Assembly (NCBI GenBank): GCA_910578085.1 | Contig: CAJTPM010000009.1 | Coordinates: 1 to 64,000, forward strand | Length of the DNA: 64,000 bases | Direction of reading: 5' to 3' | Origin: an uncultured Lachnospiraceae bacterium | GTDB lineage: Bacteria; Bacillota; Clostridia; Lachnospirales; Lachnospiraceae | Part shown: piece by piece, positions 1 through 8,128 of the stretch | Layout of the letters: each line of letters opens with the position of its first letter | Position numbering within the stretch: position 1 is the stretch's first letter | Notes under the pieces: generated by a model | What the model was told of the DNA's origin: nothing | Seen by the model: only the letters and a program-made list of their open reading frames with translations | Database searches by the model: none | Program-made: the position numbers and the translations under genes

Positions 1-63
1 TTTATCAACCACCCTTCTTGGAATTCCCTATATTTGAATTATACAGGAAGCTCCTATTAAATC

Positions 64-951
64 TTATAAACCGAGAAGTTTTCGTCCAGCTAATGCCAAC
101 TCCGAAAATCTTTGATCACTTACTTTTGTCCGGTATACATCTTTTGGAACAACCTGTTCCATATCGAAAACTATCACGGGAGATTTCGCCTTAAACCCAC
201 CATAAATAGCATCGTTTGTGTCAAGAACAGCACCATAACCAGCATCTTTGCAAGCTGCAAAAAATTTGGTTCTTTGCGTCAGAACATCTTTTCCTTCACG
301 AGCATTGCCCTGACCATCATATGGAATAACATAGTTAAACATCCGATAGACTTTTTGAAGCTCGTCAGCGGTTGGAACGTAATCTGAATCTTTCATCTTC
401 TTCAGAACGTCTCTGGCTTCTCTGTATCCTTTAAACTTATACTTATCGCTGACAAAGTAATTCTGCATACGTTCATCATCTGTAACAAAGTTATAGAAAT
501 CTCGGTCCTTCTTGTAAAGCTGTCTAAAGACTTCAGCCCCGGAATCTTCGCTTGCTACTTTTAAATCACGCTTTATGGAATTGTCTATCCTATACTTCAT
601 AAACATTCCGGTTCCAATCGGATTTCCTGTCTCGTCATAAATGGTTTGGGGAATTTTTCGATTAAACAAAGCATTATACTGATGCTTATCCAATGTATTA
701 TGAGTGGCATAGAACATATCAGTTCCTTTGGTTCTATCCTTATCATAAGACAATGTACTCAGAGTAGTCTTATCGGATTTGAGAACTTCGTCGAAATGTT
801 TCTTATTGTAAATACTGTTTCCACGGCGTCTTTTTGTATAGATAGCTCTTTTTTCCGCCGCAGTATAGTCACCGCCACCTAACGGATAAGGCGGTCCATT
901 TCGATTTCCCCACTTCTGGCCGAGGATACCATGATGTGAAATGTGACTCAT
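64..951 (-). CDS. Phage virion-associated protein with HHGILGQKWG tag and possible ADP-ribosyltransferase-like domain
   Basis: 295 aa. The N-terminus carries HHGILGQKWG at residues 6-15, a tag seen at the start of many Firmicutes phage head-region proteins. The rest is soluble and rich in K, D and Y. A C-terminal stretch around residues 235-265 (GYGAVLDTNDAIYGG, then KSPVIVFD) resembles the end of ART-like domains found in some phage head proteins; that link is inference from pattern only. The start follows AAAGGAG by 8 nt and overlaps the stop of the upstream gene as ATGA, so the two are translationally coupled. It is the last complete gene before the window edge. Its role is probably an internal head or injected protein; a generic structural role is equally possible. 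Confidence 0.6.
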   Translation of the reverse strand: MSHISHHGILGQKWGNRNGPPYPLGGGDYTAAEKRAIYTKRRRGNSIYNKKHFDEVLKSDKTTLSTLSYDKDRTKGTDMFYATHNTLDKHQYNALFNRKIPQTIYDETGNPIGTGMFMKYRIDNSIKRDLKVASEDSGAEVFRQLYKKDRDFYNFVTDDERMQNYFVSDKYKFKGYREARDVLKKMKDSDYVPTADELQKVYRMFNYVIPYDGQGNAREGKDVLTQRTKFFAACKDAGYGAVLDTNDAIYGGFKAKSPVIVFDMEQVVPKDVYRTKVSDQRFSELALAGRKLLGL

Positions 952-1463
952 CCCTTTAACTCCTTTATTGACAGTGCTATAGCAAGAGCAGAACTTGTCA
1001 AAGTTAGCACAGTCCCGGCAGTTTCAAGAATAGCTTGGGTGTATTTTCTCCCTTTTGATACGTCAGCCGGACTAACTTCAGAGAAAAGCTTATTGTACTG
1101 CTGCTCAAGAAGTTCACGGTTTATCCGCTCCCGCATTTCTTTATCGCTCATTTTTGATAAATCCATTTTAGTCGTTGTCGCCTTTGGTCTGGTTTCTTTC
1201 TCAATCTTTCCAAACTCATCGACAAGTTTAGAAGTCGTGTTCACAACATTCTGCCGACGGGTAAGGTCTTCCTTTACCCATCTATTAGGATCTGGCTGTG
1301 ACACATCGATACGATTGTCTTTCTTCTTTCCGGCATTTTCCAGCTTATCACGTTCATATCTCTTCTGACCCTCATTTGTCAAAGTGCCGTCTTTATTCTG
1401 AAAACGTCTCACTCCCCACTTCTGGCCGAGGATACCATGATGATAAAGCTCATTCTTAACCAT
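948..1463 (-). CDS. Phage structural protein with HHGILGQKWGVRR tag
   Basis: 171 aa. HHGILGQKWGVRRF lies at residues 8-21, followed by a charged helical middle and a hydrophobic C-terminal segment (about residues 140-165, rich in A, L, T and S) that could be a membrane or coat-embedded helix. The start chosen is the ATG right after GAAAGGAGGAAATC, 12 residues inside the longest frame, because it has a near-perfect ribosome site. It overlaps the connector gene upstream by 8 bp and the next gene by 4 bp, so the three form one operon. The tag family is known from phage minor head proteins; the exact function is not known. Confidence 0.65.
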   Translation of the reverse strand: MVKNELYHHGILGQKWGVRRFQNKDGTLTNEGQKRYERDKLENAGKKKDNRIDVSQPDPNRWVKEDLTRRQNVVNTTSKLVDEFGKIEKETRPKATTTKMDLSKMSDKEMRERINRELLEQQYNKLFSEVSPADVSKGRKYTQAILETAGTVLTLTSSALAIALSIKELKG

Positions 1464-1812
1464 TTTGATTTCCTCCTTTCGATGGATCGACAGCAGCATT
1501 GAGCCGCCACTCTAATTCTTTAATCATTTGATTCATTGCTTCTATAACCGCAGAGCTGAGCGGTGGATCAAAAAGGAGCTTAACTTTCAAATGTATGTAG
1601 CTCTTTACCATCTCGATTCCACTTTCCTCACCGATGAAGTCGTGCCATGTTGCCTCTTTATTTTCAATCGAAAAGCCATTGGAAGGCCCAACACCAAGCT
1701 GAGTCAAAATTGAAAACACAGAGTTAATATGCATAATGACGTCGGTATCGAACTGTTCATACTCTTCCGGGATTCCAAGAAGTTTCTTTATTGATGTCAG
1801 TATGCTCTCCAT
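1456..1812 (-). CDS. Phage gp6-like head-tail connector protein
   Basis: 118 aa. It begins MESILTSIKKLLGIPEEYEQFD and continues with an all-helical pattern (residues about 25-50 and 65-105). This matches the gp6/YqbG-like connector family, in which short helical proteins form a ring between portal and tail. The length is normal for the family. The start follows AGGAGAAGAACT. Its position among HNH, SH3 and tagged structural genes fits a head-completion operon and is the clearest evidence that the element is a phage rather than a conjugative element. Confidence 0.7.
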   Translation of the reverse strand: MESILTSIKKLLGIPEEYEQFDTDVIMHINSVFSILTQLGVGPSNGFSIENKEATWHDFIGEESGIEMVKSYIHLKVKLLFDPPLSSAVIEAMNQMIKELEWRLNAAVDPSKGGNQNG

Positions 1813-1824
1813 AGTTCTTCTCCT

Positions 1825-2067
1825 TTACTCTTCAACTTCGATGAACTGCTTCATGCAGAATCCCTCGAATCCAGAAGCCGCACAGATATTATAGAAGTCA
1901 TCTGTGGATTCACTTTCATCAATCATCACCTCTGATCCTGCGATAATGGTGCCGAGAATCTCAGCGTCTGCATCCGGATCTTTACGAACGTTAAGCTTTG
2001 AACAGTTGACTACATGACCGATAATCGGTTCACCAATTCTCATACCAGCAAATTTTTTGTTATCCAT
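1825..2067 (-). CDS. Bacterial SH3-domain small protein
   Basis: 80 aa from the ATG after GGAGAAGAATT. Residues about 20-75 show an SH3b pattern: a LNVRKDPDADAEILGTI core, then GSEV, and a terminal GFCMKQFIEV strand. SH3b domains bind cell-wall peptides or protein partners. There is no signal peptide and no catalytic domain, so it may be a virion decoration or a tail-associated binding module. It sits 12 nt upstream of the connector gene. A longer in-frame start exists but lacks a better ribosome site. Confidence 0.6.
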   Translation of the reverse strand: MDNKKFAGMRIGEPIIGHVVNCSKLNVRKDPDADAEILGTIIAGSEVMIDESESTDDFYNICAASGFEGFCMKQFIEVEE

Positions 2068-2090
2068 AATTCTTCTCCTTTTTCTTTTTT

Positions 2091-2504
2091 CTAATACCTC
2101 CAAGGGCATGTATCATTTTTTGTTCTTTCATTCAGAGGACTACTTAAAAGTTTTTCATTTCCGTAATGAATAGCGTTATGTGTGGTGTGCTTTGTACAAA
2201 TAACATTGTTCGGATCAAACACACATGGATTGTTGTTGAGAATATCCTCATAAGTTATTGGATTGATATGATGAATGATAACAGAACCAAAGATTTGAAA
2301 TCCATCAACGCCCAAATCACATCCGTTGTCACGAACAATAATTTTATTGCGAAATTTCTGCCACTCGTCTGAATGGTAAAATTCCTGATTGAGCCATCTC
2401 TTAAAACCAAACGTCTCTTCTCCGACAGTTCCCAAAAGACGAAGATACCGATAACGTTCTTCAAAAGTCGGTATTCGGATAAGCTCTGAATATGTTTTAA
2501 TCAT
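2091..2504 (-). CDS. HNH endonuclease
   Basis: 137 aa. The HNH pattern is clear: an N-terminal strand with VRDNGCDLG (about residues 55-63), an IIHHINPIT histidine pair, and FDPNNVICTKHTTHNAIHYG closing the metal site. HNH nucleases beside small-terminase-like genes assist cohesive-end cleavage and packaging in many cos phages. The start ATG overlaps the stop of the upstream gene, giving translational coupling. Only one Cys of the usual zinc knuckle is seen, so it may be a simple HNH fold. The packaging role is inferred from context. Confidence 0.75.
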   Translation of the reverse strand: MIKTYSELIRIPTFEERYRYLRLLGTVGEETFGFKRWLNQEFYHSDEWQKFRNKIIVRDNGCDLGVDGFQIFGSVIIHHINPITYEDILNNNPCVFDPNNVICTKHTTHNAIHYGNEKLLSSPLNERTKNDTCPWRY

Positions 2505-2838
2505 CAGGCTCGAAATCTCCTTGACCACTATAACTCCGAAATGCTTTCATAGCTTCCCCATACATTTCTTCAATCCTCTTTGCAGATTGAAGTGATTGTG
2601 TTTTTGCTTCTATTAAGTCCTTCTGCTTTTCGAGAATCTCCTTTTCAATACGTTCTTTTGTTGACCCCAATTTCAAATAATGTGTTATGACTTGAGAAGA
2701 AGCAGTACCTTCCATTAACTGTTTCTCAGCAAGGTCAATAGCCAAAGATATCATTTGATTCTCTCTAGCCTCCGGCGATAAAGCCGGTCGCATTCTTCTC
2801 GAAGAATCAGAAGAGCTTACAGCCTTGGCTTTACTCAT
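2497..2838 (-). CDS. Conserved phage protein, possible small terminase-like or DNA-packaging accessory
   Basis: 113 aa, soluble, helical and highly charged. The conserved core runs from SPEARENQMISLAIDLAEKQ (residues 21-40) through TASSQVITHYLKLG to a long coiled helix with AKRIEEMYGEAMKAF. This protein is widespread in Clostridia phages next to HNH nucleases. A small-terminase role is suggested by size, helix content and position only. It is the first gene after a 390-bp noncoding region that may hold the packaging site. The start follows GAGAGGAGGCGGCAAGG. Confidence 0.5.
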   Translation of the reverse strand: MSKAKAVSSSDSSRRMRPALSPEARENQMISLAIDLAEKQLMEGTASSQVITHYLKLGSTKERIEKEILEKQKDLIEAKTQSLQSAKRIEEMYGEAMKAFRSYSGQGDFEPDD

Positions 2839-3229
2839 CCTTGCCGCCTCCTCTCGTTAAGAAATTATGTGGTTTCTTTTTGTTTTCCAGAAGTTTTGTA
2901 GTAGTTTTGGTAATACATTGTGTGACTTTTGAAAGAACTCCCAAGACCAGTTATTATTCAATCCGAAAGGAGAAAACCGAAAGGAAAGAATATCCACAGC
3001 CGCAGGAGGAATTCTAGCCCTGGAAGCTCTTTCAAGAGTCACACGGAAGCAAAAGCCAACCCCAAAATATACCCCCGGAGAATTTTTAAAGACCGCCGCG
3101 ATGAAGGAGGGGGTGTCATTTTAGCGACCCTCCCCCTATGCCTTTTCAACCTGATAAGACCATGCGACAGCTTTTTTTTAATAAAATTTTTTCAGAAATT
3201 TATTTTTTAAACAAAGAAAAGAAAAATTT
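2839..3229. other. 391-bp noncoding region with long imperfect inverted repeat; candidate packaging (cos/pac) region
   Basis: No convincing gene lies here; a 61-codon leftward frame has no ribosome site. The arms at 2920-2942 and 3022-3044 form an inverted repeat of about 22 bp with three or four mismatches (starting GTGTGACT), enclosing about 79 nt. A G/C-rich stretch at about 3060-3140 holds CCCCCGG, GGAGGGGGTG and ACCCTCCCCC in partly complementary order. An A/T-rich tract (3170-3225) follows. Its place upstream of the small-terminase-like and HNH genes fits a packaging site, but this is inference. Confidence 0.35.
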
Positions 3230-3478
3230 CTAAGCATTTGAAACTTTTTCTCTAACTTTTCGATAAATGTTTCTGAAATCGTACTTTATTATTTCATCAA
3301 TCGCTCTTTCTTCTTCACGATTATTCTCTTCATCAGAAAGTTCATCAGAAGTTCGAGCAATTCTTCCAAGATACGAAGTTGAATGATAACCTTTTTCCTC
3401 ATCGAACAGAAACCAAGAAGTGAACTGTTCAAATGGATCATAAGGATTGTCAACTGTCGTTAATCTAACTCTACTCAT
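3230..3478 (-). CDS. Conserved acidic phage protein next to the RNA polymerase-like gene
   Basis: 82 aa, strongly acidic in the middle (SDEENNREEERAIDE). It starts MSRVRLTTVDNPYDPFEQF, a segment conserved among Clostridia phages beside the large DFDGD-motif gene and terminase genes. It has no membrane segment or Cys cluster. It lies 19 nt downstream of the RNA polymerase-like gene and is probably cotranscribed with it. Function unknown; an accessory of the polymerase or of packaging is possible from position alone. Confidence 0.6.
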   Translation of the reverse strand: MSRVRLTTVDNPYDPFEQFTSWFLFDEEKGYHSTSYLGRIARTSDELSDEENNREEERAIDEIIKYDFRNIYRKVREKVSNA

Positions 3479-3497
3479 GAATCCTTATTCACTCCTT

Positions 3498-6377
3498 TCA
3501 TTTCAAATAGTTGGATACTGTGGAAGATGATACACCAACAGCCTGGGCTATCTCAGCAATACTATAGTTACCAGATGCCTGCATATCTTCAATCTTACTA
3601 ACTTTAGCGGGGCTGAGTGTTGATGTGGCGCGAGGTGTTGCATACTGACGAACCTCGTCAATGTCAGCATTGTTAAGGATCTTGAGAAGCTGGCTCTCAC
3701 TAATAGCCCCTGCCTGTATAGCCTCCCATCTCTTTTCATCAAGAGGTACCTTAACTCTTTCTGCACCCATCTGGATACGAGCTTCTGTAAGCGCCTGTTG
3801 GCTAGCCTTCTTTATCTCCTTAGAAGTCATGTCCGGATTCGCTTTTTTCATAGCATTTACCTTAGAGTTTGCCATGATCTGAGCCTGGGTCTCCTTTGGT
3901 GCATTACGGAGGGCTATGTTTAAATCGGCAAGCATACCGTCCACCTCTTCCTTATAGGTAGCCTTAGCTGAAGCAGAGTAGGCTATCTTACCAGTATTGA
4001 TGATTTCGAGACGGGCTCTGTTGGCAAGGTCCTTTCTTTGATTAGCATACTCGGCATACGCCCTTTCCTGGGGGGTATCCGCATCAGAGATAAGGAGGCG
4101 GGCATCGTCTGTCTCTGCCATCTTCGTACTCTTCTGTGTTCTTACTTTGACCTTACCATTCTTGTCCGTGTATTCTTCAGTTACAGAATTCCAGATCAGA
4201 CTCCCCTCCGGTTTGCTTGGATCATACCACTCTTTACCTTTCTGATTTACCTTGGGACTACCCTTACGCTTCAATACCTCCTGCTGAGACTTCGACCTTG
4301 AAATAAGAGTCGCAGCACCCTCATGATAGCGACCATTCACATCAGTTGTTCCCTGATAAGTCTTCTTCAGATAGGCTATATCATTGTCCTTTTCGCTCTG
4401 TTTGTAATCCAAACCGTGTTTTTCTGCATCAATTACAACCATACTATGACGAACAGCTTTCGCAAGCTCATCTTCTTTAGCGCCTCTTAGAGTCATGTCT
4501 GTAATTAAATTAGAAATAATCCCCATCTCAGTCTGGGTATTCTTCATAGGTTTAAACTCTCTGCCGTTACGATAATAATGGACAGTTCCATCGGGATCAG
4601 TCTTCGTAGAATCGTGCCCGTATTCAAGTTTACCGTCAAATCCCTCTAGTCCCTTTAATGGTGGAGTGGAAGTAATTTTTACACCCTTACCAGTAGGAAC
4701 AATCATTACAGTATCGCCGTCAAAGTCTGCTCCAGAAAGTCTCTCAGCAACTTTACTATTGATACCAACGGCATCTTTAGCAAGACCGAGTTTACTCTTT
4801 GCTTCTGCCTGTTTATTATTTACAGTAAGAACAGGGATTTCAAAAGTTCCACCATGAGGAAACCTTATAAGAGCTACTTTCTCTCCGTTCTCATAGCCAG
4901 GTGCATACACCTCGTCATCTTTCATCGAAGTAATTGGGAGAATAACTTTGTATTTCTGTCTCGGAAGAGACGCTGCTTTAAGATGTACTGCTGCCGCATC
5001 GCAATCATCAGCAAATGACTGCAATAAAACTTTCTTTACTGTTGGATTGGTCAACGAACAAATCTCATCATACTCTGCCTGGGCATCAGCCATTGTTAAA
5101 TTCAACTGATTTTTTATGAGTTTTAAACTCTGCTTAGAAAGAAATTGCGATGGCAACTTATCGTCCCAATCGCTCCAATCTCCTTCTTCTGCACGTTTGT
5201 TTATCAGTGACAACGATTGTTTTTTACCAGTCTTAGGATCTGTAAACTCACCATTCGGGTCGTCATAAAAACTCTGTCCACCATGTTCCTTGATTAAAGA
5301 ACCAAATGGATTGTTAGGGTCTTTTTTGATAGTTTTTAAAACTGTGTTGTCTTTTGGACCGCAAATAGGAGTTCCTTCTTTCTTGTTTGTATTAAAGCGA
5401 ATGTCAACACCATCGGGAAGATCATCAGCATACATCGCCATACCTTTCAAATAGTGCGTTCCATCAACAAGAATTCTTACCTGTGCATAATGAGCATCGC
5501 CGAGCGATAAATCATCCACACCTCTGCGAATCTCAATAACTCCGTCTTTCTTCGTTCCGCCCTGCTCCGCATAAACAACCTGGATTCTCTCAGAATTCAT
5601 ACTCGCCGGATAATGGAAGCCTTTCTGAAAACTATCGCCGCCATCATAAGAGATACTGTCACAAACTTCTTCCAACGGATGAATCTTGTCGAAATCGTAA
5701 ATTGCGCTGGATACTTTCGTGATTTTCTCATGAACTTCACCGTTTTTGTCGGTATAGGTTCTAGTGATTTCCTTATATGGCGTATCTGGAGGACAAAGAA
5801 CCCTGATATTTGTCTGTTGCCCTTTATTTGTTACCTGAGGAACACCACCACCAAAATGGTTATATCCTTCAAGTTCCAAAATATAAAGAGCCTCTTCGAG
5901 TTTTTCTCTTGAGACTCCTAAATACCGTTCTGTTCCAGCGCTGATTGCAATCATGCCATGTTCATCAACTTGTCGTTTTAAATTGTCAGCAGTTACTCTG
6001 GCCTGATTCATGCGAGCTTCAGAATCTGAATTCAAAAGGGAACGAATAGAAGATTCACTATTATACCCCATCATTCTCGCAATCTCACTTGGATTGTAGC
6101 CGTCTGATTGAAGAGCCTTTGCTCTCTCAACTTCTAATGCTCTTCGTTCATCTTTGGCTAAAGAACGCTGAGTTCGGAATTGGGTTGTGGTCAAACCCAT
6201 AGCTTTGGCAATTTCTGTGTCGCTGAGCCCCTGTTCTTTTAGTTCATCAACACGACTTAAAAAATCACCATTTCTCTGATATGGATTTTCCCCACTTCCC
6301 CAGGGGTAACGTCCAGAATGTCGTGGTGTTCCGTAGTGCATTAGAATATCTTTCATTTCTTCCGCAACCTGATTCAT
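3498..6377 (-). CDS. DFDGD-motif RNA polymerase-like protein, probably virion-associated
   Basis: 959 aa. Residues 551-555 are DFDGD, in a context (RFPHGGTFEIPVL, about 30 residues, then SGADFDGDTVMIVP) that parallels region D of the RNA polymerase beta-prime subunit, where these aspartates hold catalytic Mg. Known relatives of this two-barrel type include YonO of SPbeta and crAss-phage RNA polymerases. Residues 13-30 (MHYGTPRHSGRYPWGSG) form a tag reminiscent of the HHGILGQKWG tag on nearby head proteins. Two HTH-like segments follow (about residues 48-70 and 88-112), and a third lies at the extreme C-terminus (IAEIAQAVGVSSSTVSNYL). The start follows GGAGGGGTAAGCC. Polymerase activity is inferred; the protein could be an inactive structural relative. 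Confidence 0.65.
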   Translation of the reverse strand: MNQVAEEMKDILMHYGTPRHSGRYPWGSGENPYQRNGDFLSRVDELKEQGLSDTEIAKAMGLTTTQFRTQRSLAKDERRALEVERAKALQSDGYNPSEIARMMGYNSESSIRSLLNSDSEARMNQARVTADNLKRQVDEHGMIAISAGTERYLGVSREKLEEALYILELEGYNHFGGGVPQVTNKGQQTNIRVLCPPDTPYKEITRTYTDKNGEVHEKITKVSSAIYDFDKIHPLEEVCDSISYDGGDSFQKGFHYPASMNSERIQVVYAEQGGTKKDGVIEIRRGVDDLSLGDAHYAQVRILVDGTHYLKGMAMYADDLPDGVDIRFNTNKKEGTPICGPKDNTVLKTIKKDPNNPFGSLIKEHGGQSFYDDPNGEFTDPKTGKKQSLSLINKRAEEGDWSDWDDKLPSQFLSKQSLKLIKNQLNLTMADAQAEYDEICSLTNPTVKKVLLQSFADDCDAAAVHLKAASLPRQKYKVILPITSMKDDEVYAPGYENGEKVALIRFPHGGTFEIPVLTVNNKQAEAKSKLGLAKDAVGINSKVAERLSGADFDGDTVMIVPTGKGVKITSTPPLKGLEGFDGKLEYGHDSTKTDPDGTVHYYRNGREFKPMKNTQTEMGIISNLITDMTLRGAKEDELAKAVRHSMVVIDAEKHGLDYKQSEKDNDIAYLKKTYQGTTDVNGRYHEGAATLISRSKSQQEVLKRKGSPKVNQKGKEWYDPSKPEGSLIWNSVTEEYTDKNGKVKVRTQKSTKMAETDDARLLISDADTPQERAYAEYANQRKDLANRARLEIINTGKIAYSASAKATYKEEVDGMLADLNIALRNAPKETQAQIMANSKVNAMKKANPDMTSKEIKKASQQALTEARIQMGAERVKVPLDEKRWEAIQAGAISESQLLKILNNADIDEVRQYATPRATSTLSPAKVSKIEDMQASGNYSIAEIAQAVGVSSSTVSNYLK

Positions 6378-6380
6378 GGC

Positions 6381-6938
6381 TTACCCCTCCTGTTCTTTTA
6401 CTTTTTTGATTACTTTATCAAAGGTGACGATCTTATCCATGATAGGAACAATCTCATCCGTTTCCGGCTCATGAATTTCGATTTCATTGTTCTGATACAG
6501 ACGAAGCTCAATATCAATCTCCGCTGGTTTCACTTTATACTCCAAACAAAAAAGAGCAGCATAGATCATAAGCTGCTCAATATGGGCTTTAATAACCCCT
6601 GTTTTCAAATCATGGATTCTCAGCAATCCGTTTCGGAATGCAATGCTGTCCGCTGTTCCAAAACAATTCTCTGAATAATATAAAATCTGTTCAGGAGTCA
6701 TTTTGTAACCGATAGCATCATTTACATACATATTCAAAGTTTTCTGTGACTTCGGAAGTTTCTGTCCAAGCTTGATACATTGAGCTGCAAAATCATGAAG
6801 TACAGTCCCTTTTTGAGTTGCCAAGAATTTTACATACGACTCAGCCACTTTATTTTCATCATAGTTAATCCAATGATATTTGCTTGCTCCAAGAAAAGCG
6901 TGTTGCCCTTCAAGAATTGAATGATTGTTGAAGTTCAT
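6381..6938 (-). CDS. PD-(D/E)XK nuclease, Cas4/RecB-like
   Basis: 185 aa. GTADSIAFRNGLLRIHDLKTG (about residues 95-115) fits the RecB/Cas4 catalytic pattern GxxD, then hydrophobic-xDxK. An upstream H (in KGTVLHDFAAQC) fits the motif I histidine. No Fe-S cysteines are seen, so it is more RecB-like exonuclease than Cas4. It probably processes DNA ends during replication or recombination. The start at 6938 was chosen because AAGGAGG lies 9 nt upstream; it overlaps the preceding VRR-NUC gene by 29 bp. It lies 3 bp upstream of the RNA polymerase-like gene. Confidence 0.7.
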   Translation of the reverse strand: MNFNNHSILEGQHAFLGASKYHWINYDENKVAESYVKFLATQKGTVLHDFAAQCIKLGQKLPKSQKTLNMYVNDAIGYKMTPEQILYYSENCFGTADSIAFRNGLLRIHDLKTGVIKAHIEQLMIYAALFCLEYKVKPAEIDIELRLYQNNEIEIHEPETDEIVPIMDKIVTFDKVIKKVKEQEG

Positions 6939-7200
6939 GTAACACTTCCTCCTTATTTTCAGGATAGATGAATCTTGAGAAAGACATCTCATTCATCTTC
7001 TCAACATAATATGGTTGATTTGCCTGTTTCTTAGAGTTCGCACTTTGTTTACATTCCAAAGAGGCCCATTTGTCTTTATAGAGGATGAGCAAATCTGGTA
7101 TACCTTGAATATGATCTGGGTCAAGTTTGGTCACAATACATCCAGGAAACATCTTTTTTAGCTCCTGAATTAGTTGTGCTTGAAATTTACTCTCCAACAT
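6910..7200 (-). CDS. VRR-NUC domain nuclease
   Basis: 96 aa from the ATG after GAAAGGAGATCC. It shows the VRR-NUC core: an N-terminal helix, then GIPDLLILYKDKWASLECKQ, where D and ECK are the metal-binding nuclease residues, and a C-terminal strand SRFIYPEN. Stand-alone VRR-NUC proteins are common in phage replication modules and act on branched DNA. It is preceded by a CGC-N17-TTATG element at 7279-7303 and a terminator at 7326-7347, so it probably starts its own transcription unit with the downstream nuclease and RNA polymerase-like genes. Confidence 0.75.
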   Translation of the reverse strand: MLESKFQAQLIQELKKMFPGCIVTKLDPDHIQGIPDLLILYKDKWASLECKQSANSKKQANQPYYVEKMNEMSFSRFIYPENKEEVLHELQQSFNS

Positions 7201-7278
7201 GACAGGATCTCCTTTCGTTTTAATAAATGCAAAAGAGAAAGAACAAGCATTAAAAATGCCTATTTTAACCTCTCTCTT

Positions 7279-7303
7279 CATAAAAGGGCATGTTTTTTTT
7301 GCG
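7279..7303 (-). promoter_or_regulatory. Bipartite promoter-like element, copy 1
   Basis: On the gene strand this reads CGC, exactly 17 nt, then TTATG, with TTTTAT as the minus-10-like hexamer. It is one of twelve sites with the same spacing. It sits between the terminator at 7326 and the VRR-NUC gene. Confidence 0.55.
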
Positions 7304-7325
7304 AACTAAAAAATAGCAAAAGAAA

Positions 7326-7347
7326 AGAGCCGCTGTTACACGGCTCT
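7326..7347 (-). terminator. Intrinsic terminator, family with TGTAACAG loop
   Basis: A perfect 7-bp stem AGAGCCG/CGGCTCT with loop TGTAACAG on the gene strand, followed by TTTTCTTTT. The same stem and loop recur at 13054-13075. It ends transcription of the small membrane gene 7377-7508 and its operon. Confidence 0.75.
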
Positions 7348-7376
7348 TAAAAATATTGATATTCAATTTTTTCTGT

Positions 7377-7508
7377 TTAACTGTTGTTTCTAAGATATCT
7401 TACTAATATCCATATAAGCCAAAGTCCTCCGGTTGCAAAAACTAATATCACATCCAGAATCAATCCGGCCGTGCTTCTCTTCTTTCCACTACTCCTCTTT
7501 CTGCTCAT
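7377..7508 (-). CDS. Small membrane protein, 43 aa
   Basis: A Lys/Arg-rich N-terminus (MSRKRSSGKKRS) is followed by one hydrophobic stretch at residues 14-37 (GLILDVILVFATGGLWLIWILV) and a basic tail. Such proteins are common small phage or Gram-positive membrane proteins; the basic head predicts a cytoplasmic N-terminus. AAGGAGG lies 8 nt before the ATG, inside the end of the upstream gene (20-bp overlap). It is followed by a terminator. Function unknown. Confidence 0.6.
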   Translation of the reverse strand: MSRKRSSGKKRSTAGLILDVILVFATGGLWLIWILVRYLRNNS

Positions 7509-8058
7509 TATTATCCTCCTTGCTCTTCTGAAATACTTTTTGAACTTTACTTCGTGCATTTTGCATAAGTTCTTTCGTTTTTTGTTCCCGCTCCAAATGT
7601 TTATTTTTCTTTTGCAATGCCGACTCATTTTTTCTTGCTTCGAGTTCCTCAAATATCTTTTGACTCTCATCTATTACTTCTTGAGTTATGTATTTTACAA
7701 GAATCATCGTACCAGGCTCAACCTTTTGTTTTCCCTTTGGCTTTGTACTTATTACCTGTGATGCGAAACATTTCCGATATTTAACATCTGCATCATCAAT
7801 AGAAGTTTTCACCAATGTTGATTTCAAACCATAGTTATTCAACAATTCTACTGCCTGCTCAATGCTCAATGGATATTCTTTAGAATATAATTCTGGGACA
7901 CTTATGAGACGTTTCCGCTCCTCCATAGTTTTGCTGGTATAATCTTGTATAGTATCAGCAACAGGTTTTGCCAAAGTTATTAAGGATGTTACAGCCGTAA
8001 CACCAGACACAATCTTGTTCATATTTCCTTTTGGTTTATTGCTACTGCTGCCACTCAT
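7489..8058 (-). CDS. PASTA-like domain protein with coiled-coil tail
   Basis: 189 aa from the ATG just after GGGAGGTACCT. Residues about 65-125 look like one PASTA-type module (SIEQAVELLNNYGLKSTLVK, then KYRKCFASQVISTKPKGKQK and a GTMILVKYIT strand). PASTA domains bind peptidoglycan or act as structural beads. No signal peptide is present; a weak hydrophobic stretch lies near residues 16-30. The C-terminal 60 residues are a charged coiled coil. It is widespread in Clostridia mobile elements. The upstream RNA hairpin region may control it. Confidence 0.5.
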   Translation of the reverse strand: MSGSSSNKPKGNMNKIVSGVTAVTSLITLAKPVADTIQDYTSKTMEERKRLISVPELYSKEYPLSIEQAVELLNNYGLKSTLVKTSIDDADVKYRKCFASQVISTKPKGKQKVEPGTMILVKYITQEVIDESQKIFEELEARKNESALQKKNKHLEREQKTKELMQNARSKVQKVFQKSKEDNNEQKEE

Positions 8059-8092
8059 AGGTACCTCCCAAACATTTTCAATAGTATCTGCA

Positions 8093-8128
8093 CAAATAAA
8101 AAGTGCGCCCCCAACGAAGAGACGCACT
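8093..8128 (-). terminator. Intrinsic terminator upstream of the PASTA-like gene
   Basis: The stem AGTGCG/CGCACT with a 15-nt loop is followed on the gene strand by TTTTTATTT. It lies 35 nt upstream of the start codon of the PASTA-like gene, so it ends an upstream short transcript or attenuates readthrough. Confidence 0.6.

Noticed and set aside
2857..3210. Open frames on both strands in the gap before the small-terminase-like gene
   Set aside because: No ribosome sites, low-complexity content and location in a likely structured or packaging region.
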